A stretch of 64,000 nucleotides of DNA, taken from assembly GCF_947241705.1 (NCBI RefSeq), contig NC_079261.1:434001-498000 (forward strand), in the 5' to 3' direction. The notes below the pieces were generated by a model that saw only the letters and a program-made list of their open reading frames with translations, did no database searches and had not been told where the DNA came from. The first letter of the stretch is position 1. Each line of letters starts with the position of its first letter. Shown in pieces: positions 1 to 7,024 of this stretch. The stretch comes from Saccharomyces mikatae IFO 1815. Taxonomy: Eukaryota > Ascomycota > Saccharomycetes > Saccharomycetales > Saccharomycetaceae. The position numbers were made by a program, and so were the translations under genes.

Positions 1-592
1 AACCGAAGAAGGGGCTGCTAAACGTATCAGAGCATTGACTGCTGCTGAAGAATCCGACGAGGAAAGAATTGCAATGAAGGACAGCAGAGGTCATTATGAC
101 TATGAGGATGAAGAATCTGACGAGGAAGAATCTGATGATGAAATAAAGCAACAGTCAAACAAAGAAGAATTAAGCGAGAAAGACTTAAGAAGGATAGAAA
201 AACAAAGGGTACTAATTGAGAAGAGAAAGAAGGAGAAGGAACAAAGCGAACGATTTATGAACGAAATGAAAGCTGGCACTTCAACGGATACGCAACAAGA
301 CGAAGGTGCTCATGCTACTTTTGGAGAACAAGTCGGTGAACTGCGTGGAGCGGAAAATGGAAAGAAATCGAATGAATCTATTTTACGTCGCAACCCACGT
401 GGTGAGGCTGAGCTCACTTTTATTCCCCAAAGAAAAAGCAACAAGGATAGAAGCAATAAACCAAGGCGTCATGACAATTCATTGGATGAAGAAAATGTTG
501 ACGCAGATAGCAATAAGAAAGATAATGGTAGGTCAAAACCCAGGTTCGACAACAGAAGAAGAGCCAGCAAGAATGCATTCCGTGGTATGTAG
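1..592 (+). CDS. ENP2: ENP2, 3' part (nucleolar SSU-processome protein)
   Basis: The window opens inside this gene. The open frame runs from base 2 to the TAG at 590-592 and gives about 196 C-terminal residues; the upstream part lies outside the window. The tail alternates acidic clusters (runs of E, D and S near the start) with a Lys/Arg/Glu-rich probable coiled coil and ends in a basic segment finishing NAFRGM. This matches the C-terminus of Enp2, an essential nucleolar WD40 protein (about 707 residues in S. cerevisiae) of the small-subunit processome, needed for early pre-18S rRNA cleavage and 40S assembly. The WD40 part is not visible here. It converges on ECL1 across a 326-bp gap. The identification rests on the tail sequence plus perfect synteny with YGR145W. 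Confidence 0.9.
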   Translation, partial: TEEGAAKRIRALTAAEESDEERIAMKDSRGHYDYEDEESDEEESDDEIKQQSNKEELSEKDLRRIEKQRVLIEKRKKEKEQSERFMNEMKAGTSTDTQQDEGAHATFGEQVGELRGAENGKKSNESILRRNPRGEAELTFIPQRKSNKDRSNKPRRHDNSLDEENVDADSNKKDNGRSKPRFDNRRRASKNAFRGM

Positions 593-918
593 CTATTAAA
601 AGTCGATATGTTATTTATCTTTTCACTTCATACTAAAATAGTTTTGTGTGTGGAAACAGTATAAGGAAGGCGCTGCACTGTTTCCTTTTCATTTCTTTTC
701 CCCCTTTTAAATAATGAAGTATTTGTTTTTTTAATGCAGGTGTACGTACATGTTTTCTTTATCAAAACGATGCGTGGGAGAACTATGTATATATGTATAT
801 GTGTAGATTTTTTTCTGTAGAATGACGAAGACAGAAAAATGGAAAAGAAAAAAGTAAGCATGAATCATGAGTAAGGTAAAGGCAAGTGGGGAAAGATACG
901 AAGCAAGGTGAGGAGCTT
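593..918. terminator. Convergent 3' region between ENP2 and ECL1
   Basis: This gap of 326 bp separates two genes that converge. It is AT-rich, with T tracts near 700-735 and a TATATATGTATATG stretch near 786-800, of the kind used as a yeast 3'-end efficiency element. I see no gene in it; short open frames here are low-complexity. Confidence 0.4.
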
Positions 919-1554
919 TTAACTAGAGGATAGTCTAAACCACAAATTGTAGTTATTTTCAATGATTTGATCTGAGATCAAATGATCGTTAATAATGTCA
1001 CTTGATCGCGGCAAATTATTTTCGTAACCCAAATGTGCCCTTGAATGCAGTTGATAACCGGAATCGAGTCTAAGAGAGTCGGTTAATTTCAAATAATGTT
1101 CATTGTCGTCATAATCATCACCATGCGTAGGATCAGGCTTCTGTTTGGCATTGGCAATACCATCTTGAGGTAGCAGCAATGGCGAAATAAGTAAAGAATC
1201 TAGCTTCTCCAATTCATCGAAGGGGATAGATGATGACGTTGGAGATGAGGATAACGAAGTCGCCGGCTCGAAAAGGTTTGATGCAGTTAAGTTTTTAGAA
1301 TATGAAAGCGGAGGAGCGAGATCATGCGAATGAGAGATTTTTGTCTTTATATGCAAATGAGATAATAGTTTCTCATTAGGAGGGTTTGAATCCTTCAGCT
1401 TACAGTCCTCAGAACAGTATAACTTATTTGACTGCGAGCTATTCTTAGTTTCATTGTCCTTTGTGATCTTCCTAGTAATATTGTTTGTTTTCTGTGGAGA
1501 TGTTGGAATGAGACGATCACAGACTGTGCAGTAATCATTGAATGCGGTGCTCAT
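919..1554 (-). CDS. ECL1: ECL1, lifespan-extending Ecl1-family protein
   Basis: A 211-residue protein, the same length as S. cerevisiae Ecl1 (YGR146C). Near the N-terminus it has a split cysteine motif, C9-x2-C12 (DYCTVCDR) and C47-x3-C51 (LYCSEDCK), the zinc-finger-like signature of the fungal Ecl1 family. The rest is Ser/Thr/Asp-rich and probably disordered. In yeasts, overexpression of Ecl1-family proteins extends chronological lifespan and affects respiration and stress or sulfur/zinc/iron starvation responses; the biochemical mode of action is unclear. The 1.05-kb upstream gap is unusually long for this region and holds a perfect heat-shock element and an Aft-like CACCC core, in keeping with a stress- or iron-regulated gene. 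Confidence 0.9.
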   Translation of the reverse strand: MSTAFNDYCTVCDRLIPTSPQKTNNITRKITKDNETKNSSQSNKLYCSEDCKLKDSNPPNEKLLSHLHIKTKISHSHDLAPPLSYSKNLTASNLFEPATSLSSSPTSSSIPFDELEKLDSLLISPLLLPQDGIANAKQKPDPTHGDDYDDNEHYLKLTDSLRLDSGYQLHSRAHLGYENNLPRSSDIINDHLISDQIIENNYNLWFRLSSS

Positions 1555-1961
1555 TATATGGTATGCAAATTGGTAAAAATCACCTGAAAGTAGTGGAGAT
1601 CAAAGAATAAAGTGATTATTCTTGAACTTTTTTATAGGGCAAAAAGTTAACTTCGTAGCGGAGTATCGTTTCTTTATTCTTTTTTACTTTACTTGTATTG
1701 TTTTATATTTTTGGGACGTACTACTTTGACCTCTTAAGACAACACTAATTTCTCACCTCTTTTATCACCTTAATATCGCTTTAAATATAGGAAGCACCAC
1801 GTTTCAGATCTCCAAGTTCCAGCTACAGATCGTAAAAGCAAGTGCCAATTTGGGAAAAAAGGGCGGATTAATTGTGAAAAAAAAGATGATACCTAAATGG
1901 AAGAAGGGCAATGAGCAATAGGGAATGTAAACGAATGCAATAAGAAAACTCATACCTTAAA

Positions 1962-2150
1962 TTACACTTGAGAGAACCCCATAATAGAAAAAGAAGAAAA
2001 TTGAATGATCTCAACCCGGCCCGCAAAGGCGATGAGGTTGGTAGTGGATGACCGTAATAAACACGGTAGCAAATACACCCGAGTCGTGTGTCCTACATTA
2101 AGAAAAAAGACAAAAAGCTTCTCATTTTTTCCGCGGTAACCTATGGTCAC
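1962..2150 (-). CDS. Possible small ORF between ECL1 and NAT2
   Basis: An open frame of 62 codons on the minus strand, beginning MTIGYRGKNEK and ending MGFSQV, in the ECL1 upstream region. From memory S. cerevisiae carries a small minus-strand ORF, YGR146C-A, at this place; I cannot confirm the sequence match. The composition (hydrophobic patches FVFFLNVG and VYLLPCLL with scattered basic residues) is not clearly protein-like, and the frame may simply lie within the ECL1 5' leader or promoter. It should be kept only as a candidate. Confidence 0.25.
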   Translation of the reverse strand: MTIGYRGKNEKLFVFFLNVGHTTRVYLLPCLLRSSTTNLIAFAGRVEIIQFSSFSIMGFSQV

Positions 2151-2213
2151 GGCCTGATTCTATCTCCAAGTATTTTTAGCTCAAGCTGAACCGCTTTTAG
2201 CTGGCCGACTCAG

Positions 2214-2228
2214 CGAATCTTCTGGAAC
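2214..2228. promoter_or_regulatory. Perfect three-unit heat-shock element upstream of ECL1
   Basis: The bases read cGAAtcTTCtgGAAc, an exact nGAAnnTTCnnGAAn array for Hsf1. It sits about 660 bp upstream of the ECL1 start codon and is more likely to serve ECL1 than NAT2, whose 3' end faces it. Confidence 0.5.
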
Positions 2229-2605
2229 ATATGCGAAAGGCGCACTAGGATTTTCGTTGAGGGATGAACTTCCCGTTGAGCTTTAGGCGACTTTAGGCGG
2301 CACAATGAGCTTGCTGGCGCCGTTTGAGCGTCGTTTGGCAGGCAAAGGGCCCTCCTCGGTGCTCATTGGGTGGCCCGGCCGGGGTACAGCTTTCAGGATC
2401 AGCAACATCTCTTAGAATGATCGTGAGCAATAGTGCTAGCAACCGGGCTTATGTAAGGTGGGTACGGTAGAAGCTTCTATGACCGGTTCACGTGGCCAAA
2501 CGTTCTGTTACTAGTATGTAAACAACGTGGGTGGTACGTACAGAAAAAAAAAAAAGAAAAGAAGAGTAAATTCTATGTACATGCTAAGCCTACACCGATG
2601 TTCTT

Positions 2606-3472
2606 TCACATTAGGCCATCGAACCATTTCTGGCCCTTAGTTCTTGGGTTACGCTTGGTAATGTCAAGCGCAGTGCCATCATTCTTGATGAAGTCGCTTG
2701 GCTTGTTTCCTTTGTATCTTATTTTGGCTCCCGAGGCCATCGTTTGGAATACTTTCTTTTGCTTCTTCATTAGATCGATGCCAAACCTTTTTAGGAGCTT
2801 GACAAAAGATGGCGTTAATACTGCTGTTAGGGGTACTCTAACAATAATCAAACTCTTGTGTATACCGTAGGCAATCAAGAGTTCGGCCAGCAAGGTACTG
2901 TCCTTCATCTCTTGCCATCTTTCATTGAAAGTCTTTCTCGATGCATCTCCTACGTTGCCAGCATTCTCTGCCTGTACTGCTTCACGGTGAGCCTGTTTCT
3001 TTCTAACATCTTCAATAACCTTGCTTTCATCTGGGTCGCCCATGCCAATGAGTTGTTTACCTCTGTTTAGATATATCTTGATCTTCTCTTCACCCAACGA
3101 GTGGACCCCCAGGAAACATAGGGGCAAATCAATACAAGTCAAGAGGATATAAACAATCAGTGCAGAATAACCATACTTGGCCATCAATCCTTTAATACCA
3201 TGTGGCTCACTTTTTTTCTCGTTCTTAGTTTTGCTTTTATCTTCCTCAAACTTGCTATTTCCCTCCTCAGTACTGCGGAACCTTTTGGCATGAACCAACT
3301 GCATACTTGCCACAGGTCGTAGGGGAAAGCATTTTGTCACCGGTCTATAAGCAATGCCAAGATTCCTGCATAGTGTGTGAGGCACAGTTTTTTGCATGGG
3401 TAAACTTGCCCACGTCCACCGAAGGAATACTTTACTCAGCACTGGTAAAGCACTATTCCTAGGAGATATCAT
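2606..3472 (-). CDS. NAT2: NAT2, mitochondrial DUF1279 (FAM210-like) protein
   Basis: I take the start at 3472 (MISPRNSALP), giving 288 residues, the length remembered for S. cerevisiae Nat2. The frame is open 32 codons further upstream to 3568, but that extension reads like random sequence. The first ~65 residues are Arg-rich and almost free of acidic residues (SKVFLRWTW, HAKRFRS), a good mitochondrial presequence. From about residue 92 (HGIKGLMAKYGYSALIVYIL) it matches the DUF1279/FAM210 domain: an amphipathic segment, a membrane helix around 101-122, a charged coiled region, then a second hydrophobic stretch (LLIAYGIHKSLIIVRVPLTA). The name comes from an early claim of N-terminal acetyltransferase activity; I see no GNAT fold motif. 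Its molecular role is unsettled. Confidence 0.85.
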   Translation of the reverse strand: MISPRNSALPVLSKVFLRWTWASLPMQKTVPHTLCRNLGIAYRPVTKCFPLRPVASMQLVHAKRFRSTEEGNSKFEEDKSKTKNEKKSEPHGIKGLMAKYGYSALIVYILLTCIDLPLCFLGVHSLGEEKIKIYLNRGKQLIGMGDPDESKVIEDVRKKQAHREAVQAENAGNVGDASRKTFNERWQEMKDSTLLAELLIAYGIHKSLIIVRVPLTAVLTPSFVKLLKRFGIDLMKKQKKVFQTMASGAKIRYKGNKPSDFIKNDGTALDITKRNPRTKGQKWFDGLM

Positions 3473-3852
3473 CGCCCAAACACTGAACCAAAACAGGAGC
3501 TTGCAAGGAGAAGAATGAAATACTCTGATACACTCACAGCTACCTAAAAGAAGTCCACTAAATTGCACGTTAAGTTTTCTTTAGTTCGTGGATGCATGAG
3601 ATCATAAATAATGTCGAGCTTATAGCTATCTGAGCGATTTCCAATGCGGGTAACTATTTAATGACCTTTTATATTTCACAATAGGTATGTTCTCATTATG
3701 TGTCCAAAGTACTGTGGACAGACTTCTATTGTATTACGGTCTTTTATATTATATTAATTTGATACTTAATACAAAAACAGGGTTACGTTTTCATTTTTAT
3801 TTCATTTTTTGTAATGATATTATTAATAAAAAACTAACAGAGGTAATTGTTC
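3473..3852. promoter_or_regulatory. NAT2 promoter / RPL24B 3' region
   Basis: A 380-bp gap between two minus-strand genes. The right half is very AT-rich (3730-3840) and probably holds the RPL24B polyadenylation signals; the left half holds the NAT2 promoter. I see no RNA gene in it. Confidence 0.4.
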
Positions 3853-4320
3853 TTAACGGGAGGTGGCAGCAACCTTTTGGAAGGCACCCTTGGCTTGTTG
3901 CTTGGAAACCTTGGAACCTTGAACACCAGCAGACTTAGCCTTTTCAGCCTTTCTAGCAGCTTTGTCAGCTCTCTTCTTTTCCTTGTTAGCTCTCAATTTC
4001 TCTTCTCTGTTAGCTTTTCTAACTTCTGGCTTCAAAGATCTTCTTTCTTTGATCAAGTCTAAAGAAGCACCAGTGATAGGTCTTTGGGCCTTAACGGTCT
4101 TTCTGGATCTCTTCTTTGCAACTTCTTCAGTGATACCTTTCTTGTGATGCTTTCTGAATAAGACGGTCCAAGCGATTCTTCTTGGGTTCTTTCTTTGCTT
4201 AAACAAAGAAGCAGATTTGGAGTTTTGGAATCTGAAAATTTTGGAGTCACCACGGACAAATAAAGTACCTCTACCTGGGTAGATCTTAGCACCGGAAAAG
4301 GAATCAACTTCAACCTTCAT
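3853..4320 (-). CDS. RPL24B: RPL24B, 60S ribosomal protein eL24
   Basis: This 155-residue, intron-free gene encodes ribosomal protein eL24. The N-terminal zinc-binding-like fold (MKVEVDSFSGAKIYPGRG) is followed by the core containing NPRRIAWTVLFRKHHKKG and a long Lys/Ala/Glu-rich C-terminal helix (KANREEKLRANKEKKR) that reaches across the subunit interface towards the 40S. The sequence is almost unchanged from S. cerevisiae, and codon choice is strongly biased to highly expressed codons (AGA, GGT, AAG), as expected for a ribosomal protein. Synteny with YGR148C makes it the B copy of the RPL24A/B ohnolog pair. The T-rich stretch upstream (4600-4760) fits a ribosomal-protein promoter, but I could not find an unambiguous Rap1 site. 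Confidence 0.97.
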   Translation of the reverse strand: MKVEVDSFSGAKIYPGRGTLFVRGDSKIFRFQNSKSASLFKQRKNPRRIAWTVLFRKHHKKGITEEVAKKRSRKTVKAQRPITGASLDLIKERRSLKPEVRKANREEKLRANKEKKRADKAARKAEKAKSAGVQGSKVSKQQAKGAFQKVAATSR

Positions 4321-5565
4321 TGTTCTTCTATATTAATAAACAAAAAAAATCACAAGGACAGAACTCCCCATGTTTTTATCTCAAATCAATGTTAGTATTC
4401 TATTTCACCTGGGATTGTTTTGAATGAGAGAAGATTGATTAGGTCGGTAATGAAATGGCATATTTCATCACGACAATTGATATCAACAGATTCAAACTTG
4501 TGTATCGCCAAGAGTACGTTCAATATGTCTCTCCGGGTTTCAACTCCTATGCGCTTCTACCTTCATAATCACTAATAGTATGACGTTGTCATGATGCCTC
4601 CTTATTCAACCTTCGCTCTTTGGACAATTTTTGCTTCTTCTCATTTCAGGTACCGCATAATACCTCGTTATTTTCAAAAATCTCTCATTCCTCAATAAGC
4701 ATGGGACATACTTTTTTCAATTCAAATTGTTGCTCGCTTCCTTTATTGATTACCCAAAAATGAAATGGCCTATGAAATAGTAAACCAATACAATTTCCTG
4801 TAAATATTGGTAATACTGGCTTTCATTACTACCATTTCTGGCTAGAATCCCGAACAGTGCAAAACCAACCGTACCAAAGTCCCCATCCAGCCAGCCTTTG
4901 GCAGCAGTTCCCTCAGCAGCAAAGTGCTACACTTGCCGCTCCGAGGCCGACAACCTGTGAGAAGGATTTCTCAGTAGGTGTAGCCCGCTTAACGACTCGG
5001 AAGTCTATATTACCGCAATGCGGACAATCAAACTGTTAAAAATAATGACTGGGTTGTTGGTAATATGTACGGATGTAATAATACGTGATTCGGCAATTTT
5101 GATGTAATGAGTAATGCAATTCTTTTCAAAAGAAATTCTGTTAACACTATATCTTTGATACCTCTAGATAGGTTTATTCATATGCGCATACATAGGTATA
5201 TATAGATGTATATTTAAATATATTTGGCTAGAAAAAGGCGCTTTGTTCGGCAAAAATCTTGATTCAGGCAAAACTTATTAGCGGATTATATTGCTTATGA
5301 CTATATCTCTGTTTGCCATCGTGAGTTTAGTCATTATCTCGCACTAAGTGGCTTCGCCGAACATTCACAGGCAGATCAAATATTGGCTTTTTTTTAACGC
5401 ATATGCAACCCCTAAGTGGTTTTAGCGGATAACGATTATATGTCAACAGAGTATATGTATAATTTAATATAAAAGCTCTGGTATTACTAAACTACGCCAT
5501 TTGATAAAGCGTCTGCTCATTATCATAATATCATTTCGAGTGGTTTTGATTTTATTTTTAAAAGA
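4321..5565. promoter_or_regulatory. Divergent region between RPL24B and GPC1
   Basis: At 1245 bp this is one of the longest gene-free gaps outside the LTR clusters. It must hold the RPL24B promoter on the left and the GPC1 promoter on the right (a TATA-like aatttaatataaaag at about 5460-5475). The middle is occupied by a relict minus-strand coding segment at 4829-5035, which may explain the unusual length. Confidence 0.5.
4829..5035 (-). pseudogene. Relict Cys-rich mini-protein gene (unrecognised)
   Basis: Read on the minus strand, this segment opens QFDCPHCGNIDFRVVK and continues through a Ser/Gly/Ala-rich hydrophobic stretch (VVGLGAASVALCC), a TGA at 4913-4915, then GNCCQRLAGWGLWYGWFC to a TAG at 4829-4831. 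The CPHCG pair resembles half of a zinc knuckle, and the Cys pairs with clustered Trp/Gly in the second half look like a short membrane- or metal-binding protein. A TAA directly precedes the frame and no ATG is in frame, so the start is lost or sits in an unseen upstream exon; TTTTTAACAG just before it would serve as a 3' splice site, with a weak TACCAAC branch-like motif about 24 nt upstream. The TGA lies where a Cys codon would continue the Cys run, a single base away. I do not recognise the family. Confidence 0.4.
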
Positions 5566-6861
5566 ATGTACAAGTTAGAAAATAACGAAGATGAAGATGA
5601 AACGAATAATTCTGTTTCTCTAACGAGCCTTTTGGAATTTCTCGACCCAATAGCTTCAAAAGTAGTTTCAAAATATTATCATGGTTCTAATCTTTCAAAA
5701 GCGGAACAAAAATTACGAAACTTTGAAGGGTTTAGAAGACGTAAACCCCACTATGACCACGGCAATCACCTTCACCACCTGAATAGAAGTCGTTCTTTTT
5801 TGCAGTTAGAAGATTTTAAGGTAAGAGCCCTACAAAGAATTAAAAATTTAGACAAACCCTTAGATACCATTTTTTTCAAAAACAGCTCGAGGTTGGAAAA
5901 AGCATTCTACCCTTTCACACTGTTCAACATACTTTTCATTGGATTCTTGATGGGAAGGTTCCCAGAATGGTTTCACGTTTATTACACTATTCTTTTTTTT
6001 GTTCTAATGCCCATACGTTTTTATACATATTATAAAACCAAGAATCACTATTTTTTGGCGGATTTGTGTTATTTTGTGAATATACTATGCCTATTGTTCA
6101 TTTGGGTTTTCCCACATTCATCAAGCCTTTTCCAATCATGCTTTGCATTTACTTTCGGCACGCTAAGTTTTGCAGTCATCACTTGGAGAAATTCTTTGGT
6201 AATACATTCTATTGATAAAACCACTTCATGTTTTATTCACATAATACCACCTTGTGTCATGTATGTCATTTATCATGGATTACCGTCCGAATACAAAATT
6301 GAAAGATTTCCAGGGGCAATTATTCAAAGTGAATTGGACATCAAAAAAAATATTCTTTGGACATCCCTTTATTATTTGATTTGGCAATCTTTATACCATT
6401 ACTTCATTACCTTGAAAAAATCTAGCAAAATCAAAGCCGGCGAAAGAATGACAAGTTTTGAATACTTAACGACGCACCAATTTAAAAACTTTTGGGCAGT
6501 GAAATTGAGATCTCCTTGGCCGATGGTAATTTATACACTTTCTCAGTATTTTTACCAACTGTTCACTATGCTACTGTGTGGTATATGGATTCGCTACAAG
6601 CTAGCTGCGGCCCTGTTTCTAACCATTGTATTTTTATGGGCATCTCACAATGGAGCTACCTATTATATTGATCACTACGGGAAAAATTTTGAAAAGGAAG
6701 TTGACAGGTTACGTCTTGAAGTTGAGAATTTACAGCAAAAGTTGCAACCTGAATCGGATGTAACAGTATCGGATGCATCGGTGAATAATAAAGACTACTT
6801 GACTGTTAATCATGATGAAGATTTTGACGAATCATCGAGTGTATCCTCAAAGAGTATTTGA
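5566..6861 (+). CDS. GPC1: GPC1, glycerophosphocholine acyltransferase
   Basis: A 431-residue polytopic membrane protein, close to the ~432 residues of S. cerevisiae Gpc1 (YGR149W). Gpc1 transfers an acyl chain from acyl-CoA to glycerophosphocholine, making lysophosphatidylcholine for phosphatidylcholine remodelling. The N-terminal ~110 residues are soluble and include a His-rich patch (HGNHLHHLNRS, about 66-76). Membrane segments follow from about 115-130 (FTLFNILFIGFLMG), 138-155, 166-182 and 191-205, with further ones to about 365. The membrane core includes HIIPP (225-229), typical of the DUF2838/GPCAT family. After the last membrane span there is a short coiled coil (EKEVDRLRLEVENLQQKL) and an acidic, Ser-rich tail. 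It is convergent with CCM1. Confidence 0.92.
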   Translation: MYKLENNEDEDETNNSVSLTSLLEFLDPIASKVVSKYYHGSNLSKAEQKLRNFEGFRRRKPHYDHGNHLHHLNRSRSFLQLEDFKVRALQRIKNLDKPLDTIFFKNSSRLEKAFYPFTLFNILFIGFLMGRFPEWFHVYYTILFFVLMPIRFYTYYKTKNHYFLADLCYFVNILCLLFIWVFPHSSSLFQSCFAFTFGTLSFAVITWRNSLVIHSIDKTTSCFIHIIPPCVMYVIYHGLPSEYKIERFPGAIIQSELDIKKNILWTSLYYLIWQSLYHYFITLKKSSKIKAGERMTSFEYLTTHQFKNFWAVKLRSPWPMVIYTLSQYFYQLFTMLLCGIWIRYKLAAALFLTIVFLWASHNGATYYIDHYGKNFEKEVDRLRLEVENLQQKLQPESDVTVSDASVNNKDYLTVNHDEDFDESSSVSSKSI

Positions 6862-6942
6862 AAAACCCCATAGGCATGCTTCACTCTATTAATCTGTTAA
6901 CTCTGGAGAGTTTTATTTAAGTTTTATTTACAGGCGCTTTAG

Positions 6943-6955
6943 TATATATATATAT
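6943..6955 (+). terminator. TATATA efficiency element after GPC1
   Basis: A TATATATATATAT run 82 bp past the GPC1 stop is a typical yeast 3'-end processing efficiency element. It may also serve the convergent CCM1. Confidence 0.4.
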
Positions 6956-7024
6956 TCATATACATAAGCATGCATGGACGCGTATATATTGTTTTCAATC
7001 AATAACGTCACTTCTGTTTAATGA

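Larger units (their letters stand above)
1555..2605. promoter_or_regulatory. Long ECL1 upstream region with GC-rich core
   Basis: This stretch lies upstream of ECL1 and downstream of NAT2, both on the minus strand. It is AT-rich near ECL1 but turns GC-rich at about 2150-2420, including the 10-bp palindrome CCCGGCCGGG at 2374-2383 and a repeated TTTAGGCG near 2280-2297. An ACACCC core at 2075-2080 fits an Aft1/Aft2 iron-regulon half site. A small open frame on the minus strand at 1962-2150 is listed separately. Confidence 0.5.

Noticed and set aside
3473-3568. N-terminal extension of NAT2 by 32 codons
   Set aside because: The extension does not resemble a presequence or the family, while the inner Met gives the expected 288 residues followed by a good presequence.
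4913-4915. The TGA in the Cys-rich relict as a selenocysteine codon
   Set aside because: Budding yeasts lack selenocysteine machinery; a broken Cys codon is simpler.
4857-5039. 60-codon plus-strand frame between RPL24B and GPC1
   Set aside because: The minus strand of the same stretch carries the clear Cys motif pattern; the plus frame starts at GTG and looks like its shadow.
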